A DNA stretch of 64,000 nucleotides, from NCBI GenBank assembly GCA_022821805.1, contig JAJECX010000003.1, positions 62,001 to 126,000 on the forward strand, written 5' to 3'. The translations under genes were made by a program, and so were the position numbers. The stretch comes from Anaerolineae bacterium (lineage in GTDB: Bacteria > Chloroflexota > Anaerolineae > Aggregatilineales > Phototrophicaceae). The notes beneath the pieces are model-generated. The model saw nothing but the letters and a program-made list of their open reading frames with translations. It was not told the origin of the DNA and made no database searches. Below, one piece after another: positions 45,123 to 52,862 of the stretch. Each line of letters begins with the position of its first letter. Position 1 is the stretch's first letter.

Positions 45123-46844
45123 ATGGAAGCGACTGGGTTCTCAATCCTCACAGCCATCATCTTCATCCCGATCATCGCCGGCGTGGTCATCCTCTTCCTT
45201 GATCGCAAGAATCGCGATCTGGTTCGCGGCGTCGGCGTAACGGCCGCCTCAGCAGTATTGGCATTGTCCCTGGCAGTCTTCTTTGGTTATGACAATTTCG
45301 TCAAAACCGGCGGCGGCTTGATCGAGCGACAGACGGCGATGCTCGAATCCGGCATTGAGCTCAGCGGCGCGCAGATGTTCGCCGACGCCCTCGCCTTTGA
45401 GCAGCGAGTAGTCTGGGTCGAATCGCTCGGCATCGCCTACCACGTCGGCGTCGACGGCGTATCCGCGCCCATGGTCCTGCTCACCGGTATGGTCGCCGTC
45501 GCCGGCGTCTTAATCTCCTGGAATATCGAAGACCGCCTGCGCGAATTCATGGCTTTCTTCATGTTCCTTGTCGCTGGTGTTTTCGGCGTCTTCATCGCGG
45601 TCGACCTGTTTATGCTCTTCTTCTTTTATGAGCTGGCGATATTCCCGATGTACTTGCTTATCGCCGGCTGGGGCTGGGACAAGCTGCGTGAATACGCTGC
45701 CATGAAGCTGACGCTTTATATCCTCGTCGGTTCGGTCTTCGCCCTTGTTGGCGCGGTGGCGATGTACTTTGCCGCCGGCGCTTACTTTGCCGGCAGCGGC
45801 GCCGATGTCTTTGAGGCCGCCGTCGCCAGCGGTATTCTTCCCGCCGACAGCCGACCCCATAGCTGGAGCATCGTTCAGTTGACGCTGGCGGCCGAGAACG
45901 GCGCCTTCGGCATCGACATCCTGGGCATCGAGGGACTGAACTTCGCCAAGTTCTGGTTTCCTTTCATGTTTATGGGCTTCGGCGTGCTGGCTGGCGTCTT
46001 TCCATTCCACAATTGGTCGCCCGATGGTCATGTTGCCGCGCCCACTGCCGTCTCAATGATCCACGCCGGAGTCTTGATGAAAGTTGGCGCTTTCGCCGCT
46101 TTGCGCTCCGGTGTGCAGCTGCTGCCCGAAGGCGCGGAAACACATCTGCCCTGGATGGTCTTCCTGACGCTAATCAACGTGGTCTACGGCGCGCTCATCG
46201 CCTTCCGCCAGCGCGACTTTAAGTATGTCATCGGCTTCTCATCGGTCAGCCACATGGGTTTGGTCAGCATGGGCTGGGCGACGATGAATCTGACCGGCAT
46301 GACCGGCGCTGGCATCCAGATGTTCAGCCACGGCGCGATGACGGCGCTCTTCTTCGGCGTCGTCGGCATGGTCTACGACCGGTCGCACACGCGCGACATC
46401 CCGAGCCTGGGGGGCTTCATGAAGGTGATGCCCTGGGTCGGCGTCGCCTTTGTCATCGGCGGTTTGACCAGCATGGGCATGCCCGGCTTGAGCGGCTTCA
46501 TCGCTGAATTCCCCATCTTCCAAGGCATGTGGGCCGCCTCCGAGCAAATCACCCTACAACTGGGCGCTTTTCAACTGAGCAACTACTACAGCGTGCTCGT
46601 TGTCATATCGGCGCTTGGCATCGTCATCACCGCCGCTTATGTGCTGCGGGTGGCTGGGCAGGTCTTTTTCGGCGAGTTTGACGCCGAGCGCTTCCACGAT
46701 GTCGGCAATATCGAAATGACCGATCGCATTGTCTTGATCATCCTCGGCTCTCCATTGATCATCCTGGGCTTGTATCCGCCGATCATGGCGCCCATGATTG
46801 AATCCGGCATTCGACCCCTAATCGCCTTGTTGGGAGGTGGCTAG
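45123..46844 (+). CDS. nuoM2: NADH-quinone oxidoreductase subunit M, second copy with altered TM7
   Basis: A 573-residue second NuoM. TM5 glutamate (E170, FFFYELAIFPMYLL), TM8 lysine (K320, GVLMKVGAF) and TM12 glutamate (E462, GFIAEFPIF) are kept, but the TM7 motif is VLAGVFPFHNWSPDGH, so the central lysine is L289. This residue is essential in E. coli NuoM. An insertion of about 40 residues between TM5 and TM7 (about 215-270) also distinguishes it. Tandem nuoM with a longer NuoL lateral helix is the pattern reported for two-NuoM complex I. The role of this copy, pump or spacer, is open. Confidence 0.93.
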   Translation: MEATGFSILTAIIFIPIIAGVVILFLDRKNRDLVRGVGVTAASAVLALSLAVFFGYDNFVKTGGGLIERQTAMLESGIELSGAQMFADALAFEQRVVWVESLGIAYHVGVDGVSAPMVLLTGMVAVAGVLISWNIEDRLREFMAFFMFLVAGVFGVFIAVDLFMLFFFYELAIFPMYLLIAGWGWDKLREYAAMKLTLYILVGSVFALVGAVAMYFAAGAYFAGSGADVFEAAVASGILPADSRPHSWSIVQLTLAAENGAFGIDILGIEGLNFAKFWFPFMFMGFGVLAGVFPFHNWSPDGHVAAPTAVSMIHAGVLMKVGAFAALRSGVQLLPEGAETHLPWMVFLTLINVVYGALIAFRQRDFKYVIGFSSVSHMGLVSMGWATMNLTGMTGAGIQMFSHGAMTALFFGVVGMVYDRSHTRDIPSLGGFMKVMPWVGVAFVIGGLTSMGMPGLSGFIAEFPIFQGMWAASEQITLQLGAFQLSNYYSVLVVISALGIVITAAYVLRVAGQVFFGEFDAERFHDVGNIEMTDRIVLIILGSPLIILGLYPPIMAPMIESGIRPLIALLGGG

Positions 46845-48341
46845 ATGGACTTTGACCTCTGGGCGCAACTGCCATCCGTCTTGCCGGAAATCGGACTGAC
46901 CGTCCTGGCTGTCGTTGTGCTTTTTGCCGATATTTACGGATCAGTAGCGACGCGCCGCAACGTGGTCTTCGTCTCCGCCGCCGGCATGGCGCTGCTGGCG
47001 CTTGTGCCCTTGATCTGGCAGCCGGATCCCGCGCTCTACGAACATGGGATCTTGCTCTGGGGCGGCATGGTCAATTACGACCCGCTCTCGCAAATCTTCA
47101 AAGTGATGCTGCTGCTGGCGGGCGCCGTAACTTGCCTGATGGCGGCCGGCGACAAAGGCGTTGGCGACAAAGGCGAATTCTATCTCATCGTCATCGTCGC
47201 CACGCTGGGCGGCTTGATGATGTCCAGCGCCGCCGATCTCATCCTGGTATTTGTCGCGCTGGAAACGCTGTCGATTCCGCTCTACATGCTGGCGAGCTTC
47301 CGCCGTGGCGATCAGCGTTCCGCCGAGAGTGGCATGAAGTATTTCCTTTACGGCGCTTTTGCCTCTGCCATCATGTTATTTGGCTTTAGTTTGCTTTACG
47401 GTTTCGCCGGAACGACCAATCTTGCCGGCATCGCCGACGCCATGAGCAACGGGCTGGGTGATGGCGTCGTCGCCGTCATGACCGCGCTGGTGATGGTCGT
47501 GGTTGGCTTCGGTTTCAAAATAAGCGCTGTTCCTTTCCATTTCTGGACGCCCGATGTCTATGAAGGCGCGCCGACGCCGGTTACCGCCTTCGTCAGCGTT
47601 TCGAGCAAGGCGGCCAGCTTCGCTCTGCTGCTGCGCTTCCTCACCGCTGTCTTCCCGGCCGATCTCGCAGTCGCCGGCGTCGTCATTCAAGACTTCTGGG
47701 TGAATCTGCTCGTGGTCGTCTCTATCGTATCGATGACGCTAGGCAATGTCGTCGCGCTGCGCCAAAGCAACATCAAGCGCCTGCTGGCTTATTCCTCGAT
47801 CGCGCAGGCTGGTTACACGCTCATCGGCGTCGTCGCGCTTCAGGGCGCGAATGACAGCCTGGCTGTTGCATCAGTTTCCTTTTATATGTTCATGTACATC
47901 TTCACAAACCTGCTGGTCTTCGGCGCTGTTATCCTCTTCATCGCCAAGACCGACACCGAAGAAATCAGCGATATGGCGGGTTTGAACCGCCGCAGCCCCT
48001 GGCTGGCGCTCTTCATCACGATTGGTCTGCTGTCGCTTGGCGGCATTCCGCCGGCTGCCGGCTTCTTTGGCAAGTTTTTCCTGTTCCAGGCGGCGGTGAA
48101 CTCCAACCTGGTTGGCTTGGCGCTGATCGCGGTGACCAATGCAATCATCGCCCTCTACTATTATTTGGTGGTCATCAAGGTGATGTACGTCGATGTGGGA
48201 CCGGACGATGATGTGCCGATCGGGATTCCGCGCGTCTATGGCTGTTCGCTTGGCATCACCGCATTTATCGTCATTCTGTTAGGAACGGTTGCCGTCACGC
48301 CGATTTACGATTGGGCAGCTTTAGGCGCAAGTGGTCTTTAA
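46845..48341 (+). CDS. nuoN: NADH-quinone oxidoreductase subunit N
   Basis: A 498-residue antiporter-like subunit. It has the TM5 glutamate region LVFVALETLSIPLYMLASF, the TM7 lysine in GFGFKISAVPFHFWTPDVYEGAP, and KAASFALLLR. It immediately follows the second nuoM (stop and start adjacent) and ends the nuo operon. The peripheral-arm genes nuoB, C, D, E, F, G and I do not occur in the window. Confidence 0.95.
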   Translation: MDFDLWAQLPSVLPEIGLTVLAVVVLFADIYGSVATRRNVVFVSAAGMALLALVPLIWQPDPALYEHGILLWGGMVNYDPLSQIFKVMLLLAGAVTCLMAAGDKGVGDKGEFYLIVIVATLGGLMMSSAADLILVFVALETLSIPLYMLASFRRGDQRSAESGMKYFLYGAFASAIMLFGFSLLYGFAGTTNLAGIADAMSNGLGDGVVAVMTALVMVVVGFGFKISAVPFHFWTPDVYEGAPTPVTAFVSVSSKAASFALLLRFLTAVFPADLAVAGVVIQDFWVNLLVVVSIVSMTLGNVVALRQSNIKRLLAYSSIAQAGYTLIGVVALQGANDSLAVASVSFYMFMYIFTNLLVFGAVILFIAKTDTEEISDMAGLNRRSPWLALFITIGLLSLGGIPPAAGFFGKFFLFQAAVNSNLVGLALIAVTNAIIALYYYLVVIKVMYVDVGPDDDVPIGIPRVYGCSLGITAFIVILLGTVAVTPIYDWAALGASGL

Positions 48342-48366
48342 TCGCGAGTCGCTGTGGCTATGCAAT

Positions 48367-48383
48367 TTCGTTTGTGATAAAAT
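48367..48383 (+). promoter_or_regulatory. atp operon extended -10 promoter candidate
   Basis: TTCGTTTGTGATAAA (48367-48381) matches 38529-38543 at all 15 positions. It contains TGTG-A-TAAAAT, a TRTGN extended -10, ending at 48383. The next gene starts at 48445, leaving a leader of about 55 bases. Confidence 0.5.
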
Positions 48384-48444
48384 TCTCGAAGTTTGCCGGA
48401 GGAGAAACTCTTCCCGTAGTGTCTGATGACAAGACATGCGCTGA

Positions 48445-48714
48445 ATGAAACCGGATAACAATCCCCTGTCGACATACGGTCTCGTGGCGGGGGTGGTCGG
48501 GCAGGTGGGCTGCTTACTCCTGCTCATCATTCTGGGGACATTGTTGCTTGGCTTGGCTTTGGATGAAGCATTTGGCACGCGGCCGACATTTCTTTTCATC
48601 ATGTTGTTGGTCAGCGTACCGCTAAGCATCGCGGCGATTTTTCTCTACACGCGGTACAAAGCCAAACAGCTGCAAGGCACGACTAGAAAGAAGGAGGAAG
48701 ATATAAGTGAATAG
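48445..48714 (+). CDS. atpZ: AtpZ/AtpI-like small membrane protein
   Basis: An 89-residue protein with two membrane helices separated by a short loop (about 12-35 and 47-68) and a charged C-terminal tail. It is placed directly before atpB, as AtpZ and AtpI usually are; these aid c-ring assembly or ion supply. The two-helix pattern, GQVGCLLLLIILGTLLLGLALDE-type first helix, fits AtpZ better than four-helix AtpI. It overlaps atpB by eight bases. Confidence 0.75.
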   Translation: MKPDNNPLSTYGLVAGVVGQVGCLLLLIILGTLLLGLALDEAFGTRPTFLFIMLLVSVPLSIAAIFLYTRYKAKQLQGTTRKKEEDISE

Positions 48715-50080
48715 CTTTTGGAACGGAAAACGCCGTTTCGTCGCTTTGCTCATGTTCCTGGCTGGAGTCTTCGTCGCGCTTGAGGTTCCGCCGGTCATAC
48801 CCTTTATCCAGTTGCCCGGCGAGAAGTTCCCCGAAGGCTTCGATATTCCATTCACCGGTATCCGCTGGACGAACACTATGGTCGGCTCGGTTATCGTATG
48901 GGTGGTATTGCTGCTCTTCGTTGTTTATGTATCGCGGCGGCGTCCCAAAGACGGAAACGAGGCGCCGCCTGGCGGCTTCTATTACCTGTTTGAAGTGCTT
49001 TTCGAAGGCTTGATGGGTTTCGTCGGCGGCATCGCTGGCGGCCGTCACTTCCGCGTCATCTTCAACATGTTCATGACGATCTTTCTTGTCGTCTTGATGG
49101 CCAACTGGATGGAACTCGTGCCCGGCGTCGATACCATCGGCTTCATTCATCCGCACGTCAAAGAAAAGTACGATGCGGAAAAGGACGAATACAAGCTGGT
49201 CACCACCGATGGCTATGAGATTTACCAGGGCTTCCTCGGCATCTCCTACGTCAATGGTCAATGCAACTGGATCAGCCCGGCCGATGAAGCGGCGGCGGAC
49301 GAAGCGGCTCTGGCAAGCGCGGATGCGGCACGGCTGGCGGCGATGGATGAGCAGGCGGTAAAAGCCGCCTACGCGCGTTATCAAGCCGCGCACAACGGAC
49401 ACGGCGACGAACATGCGGCCGAGACCACAGCTGAGGCGGACGAAGCCAGCGCCGCTTACGATGAAGTGCTCGCCGCGCGCGTAGCCGAGAAACAGGCGCG
49501 CGCCGATCGCGGCTGCCATACCGGCGTCGCGACCGCGCCCTGGCAAGACGGCTATGAGCCCTATGACAAGACCAAGGCGAAGGGCATATCGCTGCACCCG
49601 GACCCCAGCAGCGAAGAAGCCAAACTGGTGCCCTGGGTCGTACTGCCCTTCGTGCGCGTACCGTCAACCGACCTGAACATGACCCTGACGATCGCGCTGA
49701 TCTCCTTCGTCATGATCCAGTACATCGGCTTCAAGGCGCTGGGCATCGGCTATCTCACGAAGTTCTTCAACTTCGGCACGCTCTTTAAGTCGCCGCTTGG
49801 CGGTATTGACGTGGCTGTCGGCTTGCTGGAACTGATCGGCGATTTCGCCAAGATTCTCTCGTTCAGCTTCCGTCTTCTGGGCAATATCTTCGCCGGCTCG
49901 ATTCTGCTCTTCGTCATGAGCTTCCTGATACCGATCTTGCCCTGGCCCTTCTTCATCCTGGAATTCTTTGTCGGCGTCATTCAGGCGCTGGTATTCGCGC
50001 TCTTGACCGCGATCTTCATGAATCTGGCGACAATCAGTCACCACCATGATGACGATCACGATCATGACGAAGCGCATTAG
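48707..50080 (+). CDS. atpB: ATP synthase F0 subunit a with large loop insertion
   Basis: Membrane subunit a, which carries protons to the c ring. Core motifs are present: LMANWMELVPG, PSTDLNMTLTIAL, and the essential arginine in LSFSFRLLGNIFAG. The protein is 457 residues instead of about 240-350. Between the first two motifs is an inserted segment of about 165 residues (142-318), Ala/Glu/Asp-rich and probably helical, with two cysteines (GQCNW and RGCHT). By homology this loop lies on the outer side. The C-terminus ends in a His/Asp-rich tail. Start is GTG 48707 after AAGGAGG. Confidence 0.93.
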   Translation: MNSFWNGKRRFVALLMFLAGVFVALEVPPVIPFIQLPGEKFPEGFDIPFTGIRWTNTMVGSVIVWVVLLLFVVYVSRRRPKDGNEAPPGGFYYLFEVLFEGLMGFVGGIAGGRHFRVIFNMFMTIFLVVLMANWMELVPGVDTIGFIHPHVKEKYDAEKDEYKLVTTDGYEIYQGFLGISYVNGQCNWISPADEAAADEAALASADAARLAAMDEQAVKAAYARYQAAHNGHGDEHAAETTAEADEASAAYDEVLAARVAEKQARADRGCHTGVATAPWQDGYEPYDKTKAKGISLHPDPSSEEAKLVPWVVLPFVRVPSTDLNMTLTIALISFVMIQYIGFKALGIGYLTKFFNFGTLFKSPLGGIDVAVGLLELIGDFAKILSFSFRLLGNIFAGSILLFVMSFLIPILPWPFFILEFFVGVIQALVFALLTAIFMNLATISHHHDDDHDHDEAH

Positions 50081-50125
50081 TCTCGTAACTCGCTGATAGG
50101 TAGCGCAAAACTGGAGGAAACATAA

Positions 50126-50368
50126 ATGGATCCACAATCAACGATTATCCTGGGTAAAGCGATTGGCGCGGGCTTGGCCATGATCGGCGCCGCTGGCGGC
50201 GGCATCGGCATCGGTCTTGCGGTAGGTGGCGCCGTGCAAGCGATGGGGCGCAATCCCGATCACACGCCAACGATTCAGACGAACATGATCCTCGGCGTCG
50301 CCTTCGCGGAAGCGGTCGCCATTTACGCCCTGGTTGTGTCGCTGATTATCCTCTTCGTACTCAGCTAG
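50126..50368 (+). CDS. atpE: ATP synthase F0 subunit c
   Basis: An 80-residue two-helix hairpin that forms the rotor ring. The first helix has the glycine motif GAAGGGIGIGLAVGG, the loop has QAMGRNP, and the second helix has the ion-binding glutamate in GVAFAEAVAIYALV. The residue after the glutamate is Ala rather than Ser or Thr, which fits proton rather than sodium coupling. GGAGG precedes the start. Confidence 0.95.
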   Translation: MDPQSTIILGKAIGAGLAMIGAAGGGIGIGLAVGGAVQAMGRNPDHTPTIQTNMILGVAFAEAVAIYALVVSLIILFVLS

Positions 50369-50397
50369 GCGGGGCGAGAGAAGGATAGGAGATAACT

Positions 50398-51111
50398 ATG
50401 GACGGTGTACTCGATACTCTTGGGATCAATCCCGGTCTGATGCTGATCTGGCTGATCGCCTTCATCGTGCTCTACACGGTGCTGACGCGCTTCATCTACG
50501 ATCCCTTGACCAATGTGCTCAACGAGCGGCGCAACCGCATCGCCAAAGGGCTGGAGGATGCGGCGGCGGCGGCGCGCGCCCGTGAAAACGCCGAAGCCGA
50601 AGCCGAAAACATCCTGGCGCAAGCCCGCGGTGAAGCGCAAAAGTTCATTGATGAAGCCCGCGGCCGCGGCGAAGATGTCGCCGGCACGATCGAAAGCGAA
50701 GCGCGTCAAGAAGCGGCGCGGATTCAGTACGATGCCCAGAACGAAGCGGTCGCAATTCGCAACACTGAACTCGGCAATCTGCGCGATCAAGTGCTGAATA
50801 TCTCGGTCGCCGTTGCCAGCCGCATTTTGGAAGAGAATATCAGCAAAACCAAGCAGAAGGCGCTGGTCAACAGCTTCATAACTGACTTGCCAGACGGCGC
50901 CAAAGGCATCGGCGGCAGCGTCGAAGTCGTCAGCGCCATGCCGCTGACCGTCGCTGAGCAAAGGAAGATCACATCCGAAGTCGGCGCGGATGATGCCGAG
51001 TTTTCGGTCGATCCCTCGATTCTCGGCGGTTTGATTGTCCGCTGGGCAGGCGGCATAGTCGATGGCAGCGTCCGCGCGCAGCTGAACGAGTTGACACGCA
51101 GCTTGAACTAA
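50398..51111 (+). CDS. atpF: ATP synthase subunit b fused to C-terminal part of delta
   Basis: A 237-residue peripheral-stalk protein. Residues 1-157 are a normal b subunit: an N-terminal membrane helix, then a long Ala/Glu/Arg-rich coiled coil. From about 158 it changes to a delta-like C-terminal domain (VEVVSAMPLTVAEQ, then VDPSILGGLIVRWAGGIVDGS). The N-terminal six-helix domain of delta, which binds alpha, is absent. No separate atpH, A, G, D or C follows; the next gene is murE, after a terminator. The alpha, beta, gamma and epsilon subunits must be elsewhere. Confidence 0.88.
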   Translation: MDGVLDTLGINPGLMLIWLIAFIVLYTVLTRFIYDPLTNVLNERRNRIAKGLEDAAAAARARENAEAEAENILAQARGEAQKFIDEARGRGEDVAGTIESEARQEAARIQYDAQNEAVAIRNTELGNLRDQVLNISVAVASRILEENISKTKQKALVNSFITDLPDGAKGIGGSVEVVSAMPLTVAEQRKITSEVGADDAEFSVDPSILGGLIVRWAGGIVDGSVRAQLNELTRSLN

Positions 51112-51127
51112 CCCTTCGGAAATTGTA

Positions 51128-51171
51128 GGGGCGACTGGCGCTTAGTGTCTACGCAAGCCGGTGAGTCGCCC
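51128..51171. repeat. REP-like palindromic element after atpF
   Basis: GGGCGACT (51129-51136) and AGTCGCCC (51164-51171) are perfect inverted arms, with GGC and GCC inner pairs. The edges (TAGGGGCGAC, GTCGCCCTA) look like a dispersed REP-type element. It lies between atpF and the terminator. Confidence 0.5.
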
Positions 51172-51205
51172 TATGAGCGCAAGGTCTGTTAATCTACAAA
51201 AAAAG

Positions 51206-51240
51206 ACGCGCTGGATTGTCTCCGGCGCGTTTGTGTTTGT
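51206..51240 (+). terminator. Rho-independent terminator of the atp operon
   Basis: ACGCGCTGG (51206-51214) pairs with CCGGCGCGT (51222-51230) through nine base pairs, including one G-T, with a 7-base loop, followed by TTGTGTTTGT. The A-rich sequence upstream may make it act in both directions. Confidence 0.65.
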
Positions 51241-51308
51241 CAAAGCGCTGCGCCCATGTTTCAATAAGAGAATCATCCATTGGCTTCGGAGATTTCCAGC
51301 CAGGCGTC

Positions 51309-52862
51309 ATGCCAAAGACTCTCCATGAGTTGATCGCCACAATTCGGGCCGACCGGATACTTTCGACGAGCAGCGACCTCGCGACGCCGGTCACCGCCCC
51401 GGTCGTCGAATCAAGCCGCGAAATTCAGCCGGGCGGCGTATTCGTCGCGCGCGCCGGGGGTTCGGTCGACGGGCATCGCTACATCTCCGATGCCATTGCT
51501 GCCGGCGCTGCCGCCATCGTCGGCGAAACCGAGCAATCCAATTTGCCAATCCCTTACATCCGTGTCAAAAACGCGGCGCAAGTCTTGGGTCTGCTTTCCG
51601 CCGCCTATCACGACTTCCCCGCGCGCAAAATGGTCATCATCGGCGTCACCGGCACTGACGGCAAGACCACTACTTGCCTGCTGCTTCACAGCATATTCAA
51701 GTTCGTCTCGGATATTAAAGCCGGTTACATCAGCACCATATCGGCCGACTTCGGCGACGAATCTCTGGCAACCGGCCTGCATGTCACAACGCCCGGCGCA
51801 GACGCGATACAGGCTTACTTGGCGCTTATGGTTGAGGCCGGTGTGACGCACTGCATTCTCGAGATGACCAGCCACGGCTTGGCGCAGGGACGCTTGAACG
51901 GCGTCGATATCGATGTCGCGGTGCTGACCAACGTGATGCACGAACACCTCGATTATCACGGCAGTTGGGAGGAATATCGCGCCGCCAAAGCCATTATGTT
52001 TAGAATGCTGCAAAGGTCCTGGCGGAAACTGGGGGTGGACAAGGTCTCTGTGATCAATGCCGACGATCCGTCTGCCACCTATTTCACCGCGATACCTGCT
52101 GATCGGGCAATGACTTACGGCCTTGAGGCTCGGTCCGACTTCCGCGCAATCGAAGTAAATATCCACCCCCCCGGCACGCGATTTAGCGTGGAAGACCAGT
52201 CGCTTGACCTGCGGCTATTTGGCGAATTCAACATCGCCAATGCGCTGGCTGCGCTCTGCGCCGCGCAAGCGCTCGGCATAGGCTGGGAGGCCATCAGGGC
52301 TGGCATCGCAGCCGTCAAGCTCATCCCTGGCCGCATGGAGCGAATCGACGAGGGCCAGAACTTCATCGCCGTCGTCGATTTCGCCCATACGCCCAATGCG
52401 CTGAAGCGGGCGCTGGAAGCAGGACGCCGCATGTTGCGTCCGGGCAAGCGCTTGATTGCCGTCTTCGGCAGCGCGGGCTTGCGCGATGTCGAAAAGCGCC
52501 GCCTAATGGCTGAGACTTCAGCGCAACTGGCTGACTTGACTGTGTTGACAGCCGAAGATCCGCGCACGGAATCACTCGACGACATTCTGGCCATGATGGC
52601 GGAGGGCTGTATCGCGAAGGGCGGTGTCGAGGGCGAGACTTTCATCCGCGTGCCAGACCGCGGCGAAGCCATCCACGCCGCCTGCCAACTGGCGGCAGCG
52701 GGCGATCTGGTCATGGCATGTGGCAAGGGTCACGAGCAGAGTATGTGCTTTGGCGCTGTCGAGCATCCCTGGGATGACCGCGAGGCAATGCGCTCGGCGC
52801 TGCGCGGCTCGCCGCTACGCACGTTGCCAACAGCAAGCGAGAAGCGCGATGCGCTCAATTGA
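51309..52862 (+). CDS. murE: UDP-MurNAc-tripeptide synthetase (MurE-type ligase)
   Basis: A Mur ligase of 517 residues that adds the third amino acid of the stem peptide. Domain order is the N-terminal uridine-binding part, the ATPase with P-loop VTGTDGKTTT, MTSHGLAQGR and NVMHEHLDYHG, and a C-terminal domain. The third-residue selectivity motif is E416-DPR in LTAEDPRTES rather than DNPR. DNPR marks meso-diaminopimelate; the changed motif suggests Lys or Orn. ATG 51309 is chosen because an earlier in-frame start would overlap the terminator. It is away from the dcw genes and overlaps the next gene by 14 bp. Confidence 0.9.
   Translation: MPKTLHELIATIRADRILSTSSDLATPVTAPVVESSREIQPGGVFVARAGGSVDGHRYISDAIAAGAAAIVGETEQSNLPIPYIRVKNAAQVLGLLSAAYHDFPARKMVIIGVTGTDGKTTTCLLLHSIFKFVSDIKAGYISTISADFGDESLATGLHVTTPGADAIQAYLALMVEAGVTHCILEMTSHGLAQGRLNGVDIDVAVLTNVMHEHLDYHGSWEEYRAAKAIMFRMLQRSWRKLGVDKVSVINADDPSATYFTAIPADRAMTYGLEARSDFRAIEVNIHPPGTRFSVEDQSLDLRLFGEFNIANALAALCAAQALGIGWEAIRAGIAAVKLIPGRMERIDEGQNFIAVVDFAHTPNALKRALEAGRRMLRPGKRLIAVFGSAGLRDVEKRRLMAETSAQLADLTVLTAEDPRTESLDDILAMMAEGCIAKGGVEGETFIRVPDRGEAIHAACQLAAAGDLVMACGKGHEQSMCFGAVEHPWDDREAMRSALRGSPLRTLPTASEKRDALN

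Noticed and set aside
52624..52848. Upstream extension of the GT39-type gene
   Set aside because: The added 75 residues are an alternative-frame reading of murE, with Arg/Ala/Cys-rich composition; ATG 52849 begins directly before the first membrane helix.
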